From positions 40,225-104,224 of the forward strand of contig NZ_AUDL01000015.1 of the NCBI RefSeq assembly GCF_000425445.1: a stretch of 64,000 bases of DNA, in the 5' to 3' direction. Made by a program: the position numbers and the translations under genes. The notes under the pieces were generated by a model that was not told the DNA's origin, did not search any database, and worked only from the letters and a program-made list of their open reading frames with translations. The DNA is from Flavobacterium denitrificans DSM 15936 (GTDB lineage Bacteria > Bacteroidota > Bacteroidia > Flavobacteriales > Flavobacteriaceae). This document shows positions 33,497 to 41,059 of the stretch, piece by piece (within the stretch, counting starts at the first letter, position 1; each line of letters starts with the position of its first letter).

Positions 33497-35359
33497 ATGG
33501 AAGCACTTTTCACCTTTATCATCAAATCAGGCGGTTTAATCGCTATGTTTTATTTTGCTTACTATTTTTTATTGCGAAAAGAGACTTTTTTTACCAGTAA
33601 TAGGTATTTTTTGCTTGCAGGATTAATCACTTCGGTTGTATTGCCGTTTGTGATTTACACAAAAATAGTCTGGGTTGACCCAGCACCAATCATTTATACA
33701 CCAGTCTTAGAAACTTCTGCCATAAACAATCATTACGTTTTAAATTATGCGTCTACACCACAAATTATTGAAGAAGAACCTTTTGAAATAAATTGGAATT
33801 TAGTTTCATTGGCAATTTATGCAATTGGGTTTGCCGCTTTCATGCTGAAATTTGCCATTGACTTTTATAGCCTAAATTCTGTTTTAAAAGGAAAAAGCAT
33901 AAAACAGCAAGAAGATTTCAAATTTGTTGATGTATCTGAAAACATTGCTCCTTTTTCTTATTTCGATTATATCGTGTACAACTCATCACTGTACAGCGAA
34001 GCAGAACTGCAAAGCATTCTAGAACACGAGAAAGTTCACAGCGATCAGCATCATACAATCGATGTCATAATTTCTAGAATTTTCTGTATTTTGTTTTGGT
34101 TCAATCCAATTATCTGGCTTTACAAAAAAGCAATTCTGCAGAATTTAGAATTCATCGCCGACAATGAGGCATCAAAAAAATTATCAGACAAAAAAGCGTA
34201 CCAATACACGCTTTTAAAAATAACAACACACGAAACTTGTGTTGCAATCACCAATCATTTTTATCAATCATTAATCAAAAAACGAATTGTCATGTTAAAC
34301 AAAAATCAATCAAAAAAATGGAATTACTGGAAATATTATGCTGTAATTCCGGCGCTTGCAGCTTTTGTATTTTTATTCCAAATAAAAACGATTGCTCAAG
34401 AGAAAAAAGTGGCTCCTTCAAAAGAAATCGAAGTAGTAGAAAATCAGGATACAGAAATTTTCAAAATTACTAAATCGACTACAGATCAAGAATTAAAAGA
34501 CTTAGCAGCAAAACTAAAATCAGAGCATAATGTTGACGTTGTAATTTCTGATTTGAAAAGAAACAGTAAAAATGAAATTACAAGCATTAAAGTTCAGGTT
34601 CTGAAAGAAAACGGAAAAAAACAAATTATTGAAATCAACAGTACCAATGCAATAAAAGATTGCAACATTGTATTGAACACTGATGATAATGGCACTAAAA
34701 ATGTTGTTTTGACAACAGGAGATAAATTAGAAGCTCCTCAAATTGACAGACAACAAATCGTTATTAAAGATTTCAGCAATTCAAGCGATGCGCCTAATGC
34801 TCCTGATGCACCTGCACCACCAAGTATTCATGGCAATGTAGCTCCAGTTCCTCCTGTTGCGCCAGTTTTTCCAAGCGGGCCAATGCCTCCGGCTCCTGCA
34901 ATCGATATGTCAAAAATGCCTAAACCTCCAAAAGCACCTAAAAATCCAAATGATAAAGTGGCATGGGCTCAATTTGAGAAAGACATGAAAGAGTTTGAAA
35001 TAAAAATGGAAGATTGGGAACCTCAAATGGATGCTTACGAAAAACAAATTGATGCAATCATGTCACAACGTGAAGCTATTTTCGAAAAACAAATGAAGCA
35101 ATACGAAATTGCTATGCAAAAATTCAATATGAATATGGATAAATTCAATATTGATATGAAAATGAAATTTGACATCGATTCAAACTATGAATTAAACATG
35201 AAGCAATATGAGCAAGATATGAAACAATACGAACTTGACATGAAGCAACATGAAAAAGACATGAAAGAGCATGCAAAACAAATGAAACAGCACGCTAAAG
35301 ACATGAAGCAACAAGAAAAAGAAAGAAGAGCTGAAGAAAAAGAAAACAAAAAAGCTTAA
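33497..35359 (+). CDS. M56 (BlaR1-like) membrane metallopeptidase, copy 2, with Met-heptad tail
   Basis: A 620-residue paralog of copy 1. The zinc motif is H177-E-K-V-H181 and the last membrane helix is at about 281-299. The periplasmic part starts with the domain shared with copy 1 (residues about 320-410). It then diverges into a Pro/Ala-rich stretch (431-484) and a long charged helix (490-620). In this helix Met recurs every seventh residue: 497, 504, 511, and again 568, 575, 582, 589, 596 and 603. This suggests a coiled coil with a methionine stripe, possibly a metal or redox sensor (inference). A terminator follows. Confidence 0.88.
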   Translation: MEALFTFIIKSGGLIAMFYFAYYFLLRKETFFTSNRYFLLAGLITSVVLPFVIYTKIVWVDPAPIIYTPVLETSAINNHYVLNYASTPQIIEEEPFEINWNLVSLAIYAIGFAAFMLKFAIDFYSLNSVLKGKSIKQQEDFKFVDVSENIAPFSYFDYIVYNSSLYSEAELQSILEHEKVHSDQHHTIDVIISRIFCILFWFNPIIWLYKKAILQNLEFIADNEASKKLSDKKAYQYTLLKITTHETCVAITNHFYQSLIKKRIVMLNKNQSKKWNYWKYYAVIPALAAFVFLFQIKTIAQEKKVAPSKEIEVVENQDTEIFKITKSTTDQELKDLAAKLKSEHNVDVVISDLKRNSKNEITSIKVQVLKENGKKQIIEINSTNAIKDCNIVLNTDDNGTKNVVLTTGDKLEAPQIDRQQIVIKDFSNSSDAPNAPDAPAPPSIHGNVAPVPPVAPVFPSGPMPPAPAIDMSKMPKPPKAPKNPNDKVAWAQFEKDMKEFEIKMEDWEPQMDAYEKQIDAIMSQREAIFEKQMKQYEIAMQKFNMNMDKFNIDMKMKFDIDSNYELNMKQYEQDMKQYELDMKQHEKDMKEHAKQMKQHAKDMKQQEKERRAEEKENKKA

Positions 35360-35383
35360 ATTCAGCTCAAGAATAAAATCATC

Positions 35384-35418
35384 AAAAAGACTTTGCATTT
35401 TCGGCAAAGTCTTTTTTT
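35384..35418 (+). terminator. Terminator of the BlaI-M56 locus
   Basis: aaaaagactttgc (35384-35396) pairs with gcaaagtcttttt (35404-35416) and is followed by T. Confidence 0.87.
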
Positions 35419-35419
35419 A

Positions 35420-35427
35420 TATCTTTG
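35420..35427 (+). promoter_or_regulatory. -7 promoter box of the 47-residue gene
   Basis: TATCTTTG matches TAnnTTTG, 16 bases before ATG 35444. A TTG at 35393-35395 is 24 bases upstream, slightly too far, and lies inside the terminator. Confidence 0.45.
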
Positions 35428-35443
35428 AAAAAACAAATCTGCC

Positions 35444-35587
35444 ATGTACAAAATCTTAGCTAAATTAAATAAACTGTTGTTGCCTAGTTTTACCAAACAA
35501 GGTTTGGATATTTCAAAAGCCAAAAAATGGCAAATGGCAATTATTGGCTATCGCGCTTATGTCACAAAACGCGCATTAGGCAATTAA
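35444..35587 (+). CDS. Conserved small basic protein, 47 residues
   Basis: ATG 35444 to TAA 35587. The protein is MYKILAKLNKLLLPSF, then TKQGLDISKAKKWQ, then an aromatic/basic end (IIGYRAYVTKRALGN). It is Lys/Arg-rich with two amphipathic helices. It has its own promoter-like box and lies between a terminator and the EamA gene. I recall similar short proteins as conserved in Flavobacteria, sometimes labelled SsrA-binding protein. It is far too short to be SmpB, so that label should not be trusted. Function unknown. Confidence 0.75.
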   Translation: MYKILAKLNKLLLPSFTKQGLDISKAKKWQMAIIGYRAYVTKRALGN

Positions 35588-35639
35588 AATCAAATTTATA
35601 CAGCAGAAAATAGTTTCATTTTTTTCTGCAATTTCAACT

Positions 35640-36485
35640 ATGAAAACTAAAAAAATCAACCTACCTCCTGTTCAGGCAGTTTTACTGGCAATCATTAGTG
35701 TACAATGCGGCGCTGCGATTGCTAAAACATTATTCCCTGCACTTGGAGCGGCAGGTACAGCATCAATCAGGATTGGTGTTTCGGCAATAATTCTTCTTTT
35801 AGCTTACAGACCTAATTTAAAAACAATTACGAAAGAACAATGGAAAGTTGTAATTCCATATGGATTTTCTTTGGGTGCTATGAATTTGATTTTTTATTTT
35901 TCAATCGAAAGAATTCCAATTGGACTTGCTGTTACATTAGAATTTATTGGTCCTTTATTACTTGCAATTATCGGATCAAAACGTCTTATGGATTATTTCT
36001 GGGTTGTTTTAGCTGCAATCGGAATTTTATTAATTGCTCCTTGGACAAACGAACGCTTAGATAGTCTGGGTGTCATCTTTGCTTTGCTTGCTGGAGCACT
36101 TTGGGCTGCATATATCGTCTTTGGTGGGAAAATTTCAAAAATTTTAAACGAAGGCACAGCAGTTTCAACAGGAATGTTATTGGCCGCAATTCTCGTTTTA
36201 CCTTTTGGTATTTTCGAAAACGGATTAGCAAATCTTACTCCAAGACTTTTCGGAATGGGTTTTGCGCTTGCATTATTGTCGAGTGCGATTCCATTTACTT
36301 TAGAAATGAAAGCTTTAGGCAAACTTCCTCCAAGAACTTTTAGCATTTTAATGAGTTTAGAACCAGCGGCCGCTTCTATATGCGCTTTTATATTTCTGAA
36401 TGAAAATTTAAGCTTTTATGAAATTTTGGCTGTCGTTTGTGTTGTTGTCGCTTCGGCTGGTTCTACATTGACTTCTAAAAAATAA
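35640..36485 (+). CDS. EamA/DMT family transporter, RhtA-like
   Basis: A 281-residue inner-membrane protein with ten helices in two EamA repeats. The first repeat contains GAAIAKTLFPALGAAGTASIR and the second begins near residue 140. The segment LEFIGPLLLAI and the ending SLEPAAASICAFIFLNENLS match the threonine/homoserine exporter RhtA and its relatives. It probably exports amino acids or related metabolites. The substrate is inferred from similarity only. Confidence 0.87.
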   Translation: MKTKKINLPPVQAVLLAIISVQCGAAIAKTLFPALGAAGTASIRIGVSAIILLLAYRPNLKTITKEQWKVVIPYGFSLGAMNLIFYFSIERIPIGLAVTLEFIGPLLLAIIGSKRLMDYFWVVLAAIGILLIAPWTNERLDSLGVIFALLAGALWAAYIVFGGKISKILNEGTAVSTGMLLAAILVLPFGIFENGLANLTPRLFGMGFALALLSSAIPFTLEMKALGKLPPRTFSILMSLEPAAASICAFIFLNENLSFYEILAVVCVVVASAGSTLTSKK

Positions 36486-36509
36486 TCCAATAAAGTATTC
36501 AAAAAATGG

Positions 36510-36549
36510 AAATTCCAAATTCCAATTAAGCTTGCAATTTGGAATTTTT
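36510..36549. terminator. Bidirectional terminator
   Basis: aaattccaaatt (36510-36521) pairs with aatttggaattt (36536-36547) between convergent genes. Confidence 0.75.
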
Positions 36550-36569
36550 AAATTTGGAGCTTTGTCGTT

Positions 36570-37124
36570 TTATTTCTTCGGCAGCAAAACAGCATCAACA
36601 ACATGAATTACACCATTTGACTGATTTACATCTGCTATTGTTACTTTCGATTTATTTCCGTTTTCATCACTGATATATAAATCCTTGCCACTCATCCAAG
36701 CTGTTAATGTCCCACCACTAACCGTTTTAAAAGTTGTTTTTCCTTTTCCATCTTTTATAGCTTTTGCAATATCAGATGAATTCATTTTTCCTGCAACAAC
36801 GTGATAGGTTAAGATCGTTTGAAGCATTTTTTTATTTTCTGGTTTCAATAAGTTTTCTACAGTTCCTTTTGGCAATTTATTAAAAGCTTCATTAGTTGGG
36901 GCAAAAACAGTGAAAGGACCTTTTCCTTGCAAAGTTTCAACTAAATCTGCTGCTTTTACTGCCGCAACAAGAGTGGTATGATCTTTTGAATTTACGGCGT
37001 TTTCAATAATATTTTTATTCGGATACATCGCTGCACCGCCAACCATTACTGTTTTTTGTGCATTAGATGCAAATGCAAATCCTAAAGTCAAAACTACCGC
37101 TGATAAAATTTTTTTCGTTTTCAT
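36570..37124 (-). CDS. Fasciclin-domain secreted protein
   Basis: A 184-residue protein with a signal peptide (1-22, ending SNAQ) and one FAS1 domain. The H1 motif is FTVFAPTNEAFNKLP, followed by the YHV segment (LTYHVVAGKMNSSDI). The H2 motif is NGVIHVVDAVLLP. FAS1 proteins mediate adhesion or cell-surface interactions. In bacteria they are often secreted or periplasmic with unknown ligands. It is monocistronic. Confidence 0.92.
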   Translation of the reverse strand: MKTKKILSAVVLTLGFAFASNAQKTVMVGGAAMYPNKNIIENAVNSKDHTTLVAAVKAADLVETLQGKGPFTVFAPTNEAFNKLPKGTVENLLKPENKKMLQTILTYHVVAGKMNSSDIAKAIKDGKGKTTFKTVSGGTLTAWMSGKDLYISDENGNKSKVTIADVNQSNGVIHVVDAVLLPKK

Positions 37125-37341
37125 AATTTATAAATTTTTAGTTATAAGCTCATTTACGCAGATAGTTTTGTTTTGGTTTTAAATTAAAAAATACATTCAA
37201 TGACAAAATCACCAAATTATCAATCTCAACTATTGAAAAATATAGGACTAAGAAAATTTTATATTTTTTCATAAAATCTGAAAAACAATTCAATTTTGTC
37301 GCCATTTTATTATTAACTTTAAAATACCAAAATCATCTAGT

Positions 37342-37866
37342 ATGCAAAATCTACCTAAAAAAATCAGAAGCAAAAAGTTAAATTCAAGAGTTGACTTAAC
37401 TGCAATGGTCAGCGTTTCATTTTTACTAATAATATTTTTTATGGTTGTTGGAGAATTATCTAAGCCAAAAGTATTTGATTTCGCATTTTCGGAAAAAGAT
37501 GTCTGCAGAGGAACTATTGCATGTATAGACACAAGTCGTTTGTATACAATACTCTTAGATGAAAACAACAAAATTGTTGCTTATTCAGGTCTTTTATCAG
37601 ATAGTAGCGAAACACCAAAAAAATCCGAATACGGCAGAAAAGGCATCAGAAAAGAAATATCTGTTCATAAAAAATCAGTAGACGAAAGAATGATTTCTAT
37701 TGGAAAACCTAAAAACAGTGTAATTGTTATCATAAAGCCCACTAAAAGCAGTAATTTCAAAAATTTGATTGATATATTGGACGAAATGAAAATCAATAAT
37801 ATAGACACTTACGCTATTGTAGATCAATTTACACCAGAAGAAGAAAAATTATTAGCTTCTAATTAA
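37342..37866 (+). CDS. ExbD-like protein lacking the motor aspartate, copy 1
   Basis: A 174-residue protein of the ExbD/TolR type. It has a short basic cytoplasmic N-terminus, one membrane helix (about residues 20-40) and a periplasmic domain ending VIIKPTKSSNFKNLIDILDEMK-like. Family members carry an Asp inside the helix (pattern TPMVDxxFLL), essential for proton-driven motor function. Here the segment reads TAMVSVSFLL, so Ser24 replaces it and Ala replaces Pro. No exbB or tonB lies nearby. It is probably not a working motor subunit. It may be a structural or regulatory derivative. Tandem with copy 2. Confidence 0.8.
   Translation: MQNLPKKIRSKKLNSRVDLTAMVSVSFLLIIFFMVVGELSKPKVFDFAFSEKDVCRGTIACIDTSRLYTILLDENNKIVAYSGLLSDSSETPKKSEYGRKGIRKEISVHKKSVDERMISIGKPKNSVIVIIKPTKSSNFKNLIDILDEMKINNIDTYAIVDQFTPEEEKLLASN
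37346..37471 (+). repeat. 126-bp direct repeat, unit 1 (5' end of ExbD-like genes)
   Basis: Matches 37884-38009 at 121 of 126 bases by my count, while the rest of the two genes has diverged. It covers codons for the N-terminus and membrane helix. Confidence 0.85.
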
Positions 37867-37873
37867 TAAATTA

Positions 37874-38410
37874 ATGCTTATGAAAAATCTACCTAAAAAA
37901 ATCAGAAGCAAAAAGTTAAATTCAAGAGTTGACTTAACTGCAATGGTCAGCGTTTCTTTTTTATTGATTATATTTTTTATGGTTGTTGGAGAATTATCGA
38001 AGCCAAAAGGCATGGAATTCGGCAAACCAAATTGTATTGATGAATATCCTCGCACTGGATGTTATATGCATGCCGAAAGGCGTGTCATGACATTACTTTT
38101 AGATGACAACAATAAGATAATTACTTATACAGGATTACTATTTGTTCCCATTGATGCACCAAAAGAAGTTCAATATGGTAAAGACGGCATTAGAAAAAAA
38201 TTATTAGAGAGAAATAAAAAAGTACTAGAATATTCTGCTCAATTAGGAAAACCACAAAATGGACTTATAGTTATTATCAAACCAAGCAAAAAGTCCAGTT
38301 ATGGAAATTTAGTAGATATACTTGATGAAATGAAAATTACAGGAATTAACTCCTATTCTGTTGTAGATTATTATACTTCAGAAGAATCAAAATTACTTGC
38401 CTCGAATTAA
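37874..38410 (+). CDS. ExbD-like protein lacking the motor aspartate, copy 2
   Basis: A paralog of the gene at 37342, 178 residues (or 176 from the in-frame ATG at 37880). The N-terminal 40 residues are the same as in copy 1, again with Ser in place of the helix Asp (TAMVSVSFLL). The periplasmic domain differs widely, including extra Cys residues (KPNCIDEYPRTGCYMH), but keeps the VIIKPSKKSSYGNLVDILDEMK core. It starts 7 bases after copy 1, so the two form an operon. Identical membrane parts suggest the two could form a heterodimer, as ExbD acts as a dimer. Confidence 0.8.
   Translation: MLMKNLPKKIRSKKLNSRVDLTAMVSVSFLLIIFFMVVGELSKPKGMEFGKPNCIDEYPRTGCYMHAERRVMTLLLDDNNKIITYTGLLFVPIDAPKEVQYGKDGIRKKLLERNKKVLEYSAQLGKPQNGLIVIIKPSKKSSYGNLVDILDEMKITGINSYSVVDYYTSEESKLLASN
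37884..38009 (+). repeat. 126-bp direct repeat, unit 2
   Basis: The second unit of the repeat at 37346-37471, offset by 538 bases. About five mismatches, mostly at silent positions. Confidence 0.85.
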
Positions 38411-38488
38411 ATTCATAAAAATTTTAAGCCATAAAGTTCTCGACTCCGGTAGAAATAACAAACTTGAAACCTGAAACAAAAAAATATA

Positions 38489-38517
38489 AAAAAAGTCCCG
38501 CATCACTGTGGGACTTT
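38489..38517 (-). terminator. Terminator of rpsA
   Basis: aaagtccc pairs with gggacttt across a 10-base loop. The A-run at 38484-38494 is a T-run on the minus strand. Confidence 0.85.
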
Positions 38518-38539
38518 CTATTTATAGGAATCTAAGAAA

Positions 38540-40315
38540 TTATTTTTTCTCAGTTTTTTCCATTTTAGCTTTTAAAGCAGCTAATACATCATTGTTGTCA
38601 CCTAAAGTTGCAGCTGGTGCGTTTGTAGATGCAGATGCAGTAGTTTCAGCAGCAGCTTTCACGTTTTTCTCTTCTTCTTCTCTGAAGATAGCAGTGTGAG
38701 AAGCAACTACTCTTTTGAATTCTTTGTTGAATTCAATTACTTTGAAATCAGCAGTATCACCTTTTTTCAATTTCTTTCCGTCTTCTTTTTCAAGGTGACG
38801 AGTAGGAATGAAAGCAACGATATCATCTCCGAATTCTACAGTAGCTCCTTTGTCAACGATTTCAGAAATCTCACCGTTGTGGATAGTTCCTACAGCGAAA
38901 GAATCTTCGTATTGATCCCAAGGATTAGCAGTAGTTTGTTTGTGACCTAAAGATAATTTACGTCCTTCAACATCTAATTCTAATACAACTACATCAAGTT
39001 TTTCACCAACATTTACAAACTCAGATGGGTGTTTAATTTTCTTAGTCCAAGAAAGGTCAGAAATGTAGATTAATCCATCAATTCCTTCTTCTAATTCTAC
39101 GAAAATACCAAAGTTTGTAAAGTTTCTAACGATACCTGTATGTTTAGAACCTACTGGGTATTTAGAAGTAATGTCAGTCCATGGATCTTGAGTCAATTGT
39201 TTGATACCTAATGACATCTTACGATCATCTCTGTCAAGAGTTAAGATAACTGCTTCAACAACATCTCCAACTTTCACGAAGTCCTGAGCAGAACGTAAGT
39301 GAGTTGACCATGACATTTCAGAAACGTGGATTAAACCTTCAACACCTTCAGCAACTTCGATGAAAGCACCGTAATCAGCGATTACAACTACTTTACCTTT
39401 AACTTTATCACCAACAGTTAAGTTAGCATCTAAAGCATCCCATGGGTGAGCGTTTAATTGTTTCAATCCTAATTGAATTCTTGTTTTCTCATCATCGAAA
39501 TCAAGGATTACAACGTTTAATTTTTGGTCTAATTCAAGAACTTCACTTGGGTGGTTGATTCTGCTCCAAGAAAGGTCAGTAATGTGAATTAATCCGTCAA
39601 CACCACCTAAGTCAATGAACACACCATAAGAAGTAATGTTTTTAACAACACCTTCTAATACTTGTCCTTTTTGTAATTGACCGATGATTTCTTTTTTCTG
39701 TACTTCAATATCAGCCTCGATAAGCGCTTTATGAGATACAACAACGTTTTTGAATTCGTGGTTGATTTTTACCACTTTGAATTCCATCATTTTGTTTACA
39801 TATACATCGTAGTCTCTAATTGGCTTAACGTCAATTTGAGATCCAGGTAAGAACGCTTCGATTCCGAATACGTCAACAATCATACCTCCTTTAGTTCTAC
39901 ATTTAACAAAACCGTTAACGATTTCTCCAGTTTCATTAGCTGCAATAACTCTATCCCAAGATTTGATAGTACGTGCTTTTCTGTGAGATAATACTAATTG
40001 ACCTGTTTTATCCTCACGGATGTCGATTAATACTTCTACTTTGTCACCTACTTTTAAGTTTGGGTTGTAACGAAATTCGTTTAAAGAAATAACACCTTCA
40101 GATTTAGCATTGATATCAACGATAACGTCTCTATCTGTAATTCTAACTACAACTCCTTCAACTACTTCTTCTTGATCTGTAGCGATGAAAGTTTTTGATA
40201 CTAGTTCTTCAAACTCTTGTAAGTTTTTTTCATCTACTGCATCGATTCCTTCTTGGAAGTTGTGCCAGTTAAAATTTGCTAAAAACTCTTCTTGTGATTT
40301 TGTTTGTTCAGACAT
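38540..40315 (-). CDS. rpsA: 30S ribosomal protein S1
   Basis: Binds mRNA on the small ribosomal subunit and helps start translation, important in Bacteroidota because their genes lack strong Shine-Dalgarno sequences. The 591-residue protein contains six S1 (OB-fold) domains, at about residues 48-113, 130-196, 216-284, 301-371, 387-457 and 475-540. The middle four share the GVFIDL/GLIH/SW pattern (VEGLIHVSEMSW, IDGLIYISDLSW). The C-terminal 45 residues are Ala/Lys-rich and disordered. The promoter is about 120 bases upstream with a structured leader between, suggesting feedback control as known for S1 in other bacteria. Confidence 0.96.
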   Translation of the reverse strand: MSEQTKSQEEFLANFNWHNFQEGIDAVDEKNLQEFEELVSKTFIATDQEEVVEGVVVRITDRDVIVDINAKSEGVISLNEFRYNPNLKVGDKVEVLIDIREDKTGQLVLSHRKARTIKSWDRVIAANETGEIVNGFVKCRTKGGMIVDVFGIEAFLPGSQIDVKPIRDYDVYVNKMMEFKVVKINHEFKNVVVSHKALIEADIEVQKKEIIGQLQKGQVLEGVVKNITSYGVFIDLGGVDGLIHITDLSWSRINHPSEVLELDQKLNVVILDFDDEKTRIQLGLKQLNAHPWDALDANLTVGDKVKGKVVVIADYGAFIEVAEGVEGLIHVSEMSWSTHLRSAQDFVKVGDVVEAVILTLDRDDRKMSLGIKQLTQDPWTDITSKYPVGSKHTGIVRNFTNFGIFVELEEGIDGLIYISDLSWTKKIKHPSEFVNVGEKLDVVVLELDVEGRKLSLGHKQTTANPWDQYEDSFAVGTIHNGEISEIVDKGATVEFGDDIVAFIPTRHLEKEDGKKLKKGDTADFKVIEFNKEFKRVVASHTAIFREEEEKNVKAAAETTASASTNAPAATLGDNNDVLAALKAKMEKTEKK

Positions 40316-40333
40316 GCTGATAAAAAATTTGTA

Positions 40334-40376
40334 TTCTGTTTTTCTCGAGTTTCTCCAAGCGATAGAAAATACAGAA
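40334..40376 (-). promoter_or_regulatory. Stem-loop in the rpsA leader
   Basis: In the leader RNA, ttctgt (complement of 40371-40376) pairs with acagaa (complement of 40334-40339), extended by tttTC/GAaaa after one mismatch. The loop contains gcttggagaaactc. It lies 18 bases before the start codon and could serve S1 autoregulation. Confidence 0.45.
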
Positions 40377-40433
40377 GTTGTTTTACATAAATGGTTGATA
40401 CCTAAAGGAAACTCTTCTCTGCCAAAAGGTTTG

Positions 40434-40463
40434 CAAAATTAATACATTTTTCTGAATTAACAA
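40434..40463 (-). promoter_or_regulatory. Promoter of rpsA
   Basis: On the minus strand, TTG (complement of 40461-40463), exactly 19 bases, then TAATTTTG (complement of 40434-40441): a consensus Bacteroidetes promoter. It predicts a leader of about 110 bases. Confidence 0.75.
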
Positions 40464-40525
40464 AACAAAACCGATATGATTATCAGTTGATTATTTATGA
40501 AGCAGAAGATTTATGTTTTTTGAAG

Positions 40526-40603
40526 AAGCTAAGTCCCGCTATCCGTTGCAATCTTTTATGATGAACCTCACCATAAAAGGATTTTCACTTCTATCGGGGC
40601 TAC
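40526..40603 (-). repeat. Structured flavobacterial intergenic element, copy 2
   Basis: On the minus strand: tagccccgatagaagtg, aatccttttatggtg, a short loop, then catcataaaagatt, acggatagcgggacttagctt. It matches 24322-24406 in order and structure with base changes that keep the pairing. It fills part of the 406-base gap between rpsA and higA. Confidence 0.75.
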
Positions 40604-40640
40604 ATTAGAAAGTTTTGTTTTTCATAAGATCTTAATTAGA

Positions 40641-40674
40641 AAAATCCGACAGGTTTTAAAAACCTGTCAGATTT
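40641..40674 (-). terminator. Terminator after higBA
   Basis: aaatccgacaggttt pairs with aaacctgtcagattt over a short loop, one mismatch. A-run at 40639-40644 gives T-run polarity on the minus strand. Confidence 0.8.
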
Positions 40675-40721
40675 ACTATGCACAACTATCTTTTTCAAAG
40701 CTTTAAATTTTAGCAAATATT

Positions 40722-41048
40722 TTATGATACCTGCAAACTTTGATTTTCAATTTTTACATTAAAACTTATTTCTGCCTTTAATGCTTTAAAAACTTTCATA
40801 ACCGTATCTATCGTTGCACTATTGGCACTACTTTCCAGTTTTGAGATTTGTGATTTTTTCACACCAACTAATTCACCTAATTGGTTTTGCGTCAGATTTC
40901 TTTCTTTTCTAGCAGTTTTAATCATTCTTCCTAATAACTCCATATTAAGTTCGTATTCATATTGATCTCTTTCAGGAGTTCCTATCTTACCAATATATTT
41001 ATCTTTCATCTCAGAAAGAGAATACGACTTCATTTTTTCCTTTGCCAT
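40722..41048 (-). CDS. higA: HigA-type antitoxin (XRE family)
   Basis: A 108-residue protein. The C-terminal helix-turn-helix (MIKTARKERNLTQNQLGELVGVKKSQISKLE) is of the Cro/C1 type. The N-terminal 35 residues are probably the toxin-neutralising part. It lies 11 bases after the toxin gene. The toxin-first order is typical of higBA and differs from most other type II pairs. It is expected to repress the operon by binding a palindrome near the promoter. Confidence 0.87.
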   Translation of the reverse strand: MAKEKMKSYSLSEMKDKYIGKIGTPERDQYEYELNMELLGRMIKTARKERNLTQNQLGELVGVKKSQISKLESSANSATIDTVMKVFKALKAEISFNVKIENQSLQVS

Positions 41049-41059
41049 CTTTATGAGTT

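Noticed and set aside
35192..35407. Phe/Leu-rich minus-strand ORF at the end of the second M56 gene
   Set aside because: Reverse reading of the Lys/Met/Gln-rich heptads.
35993..36346. 117-codon minus-strand ORF inside the EamA gene
   Set aside because: Antisense shadow of hydrophobic codons, with no start context or neighbour support.
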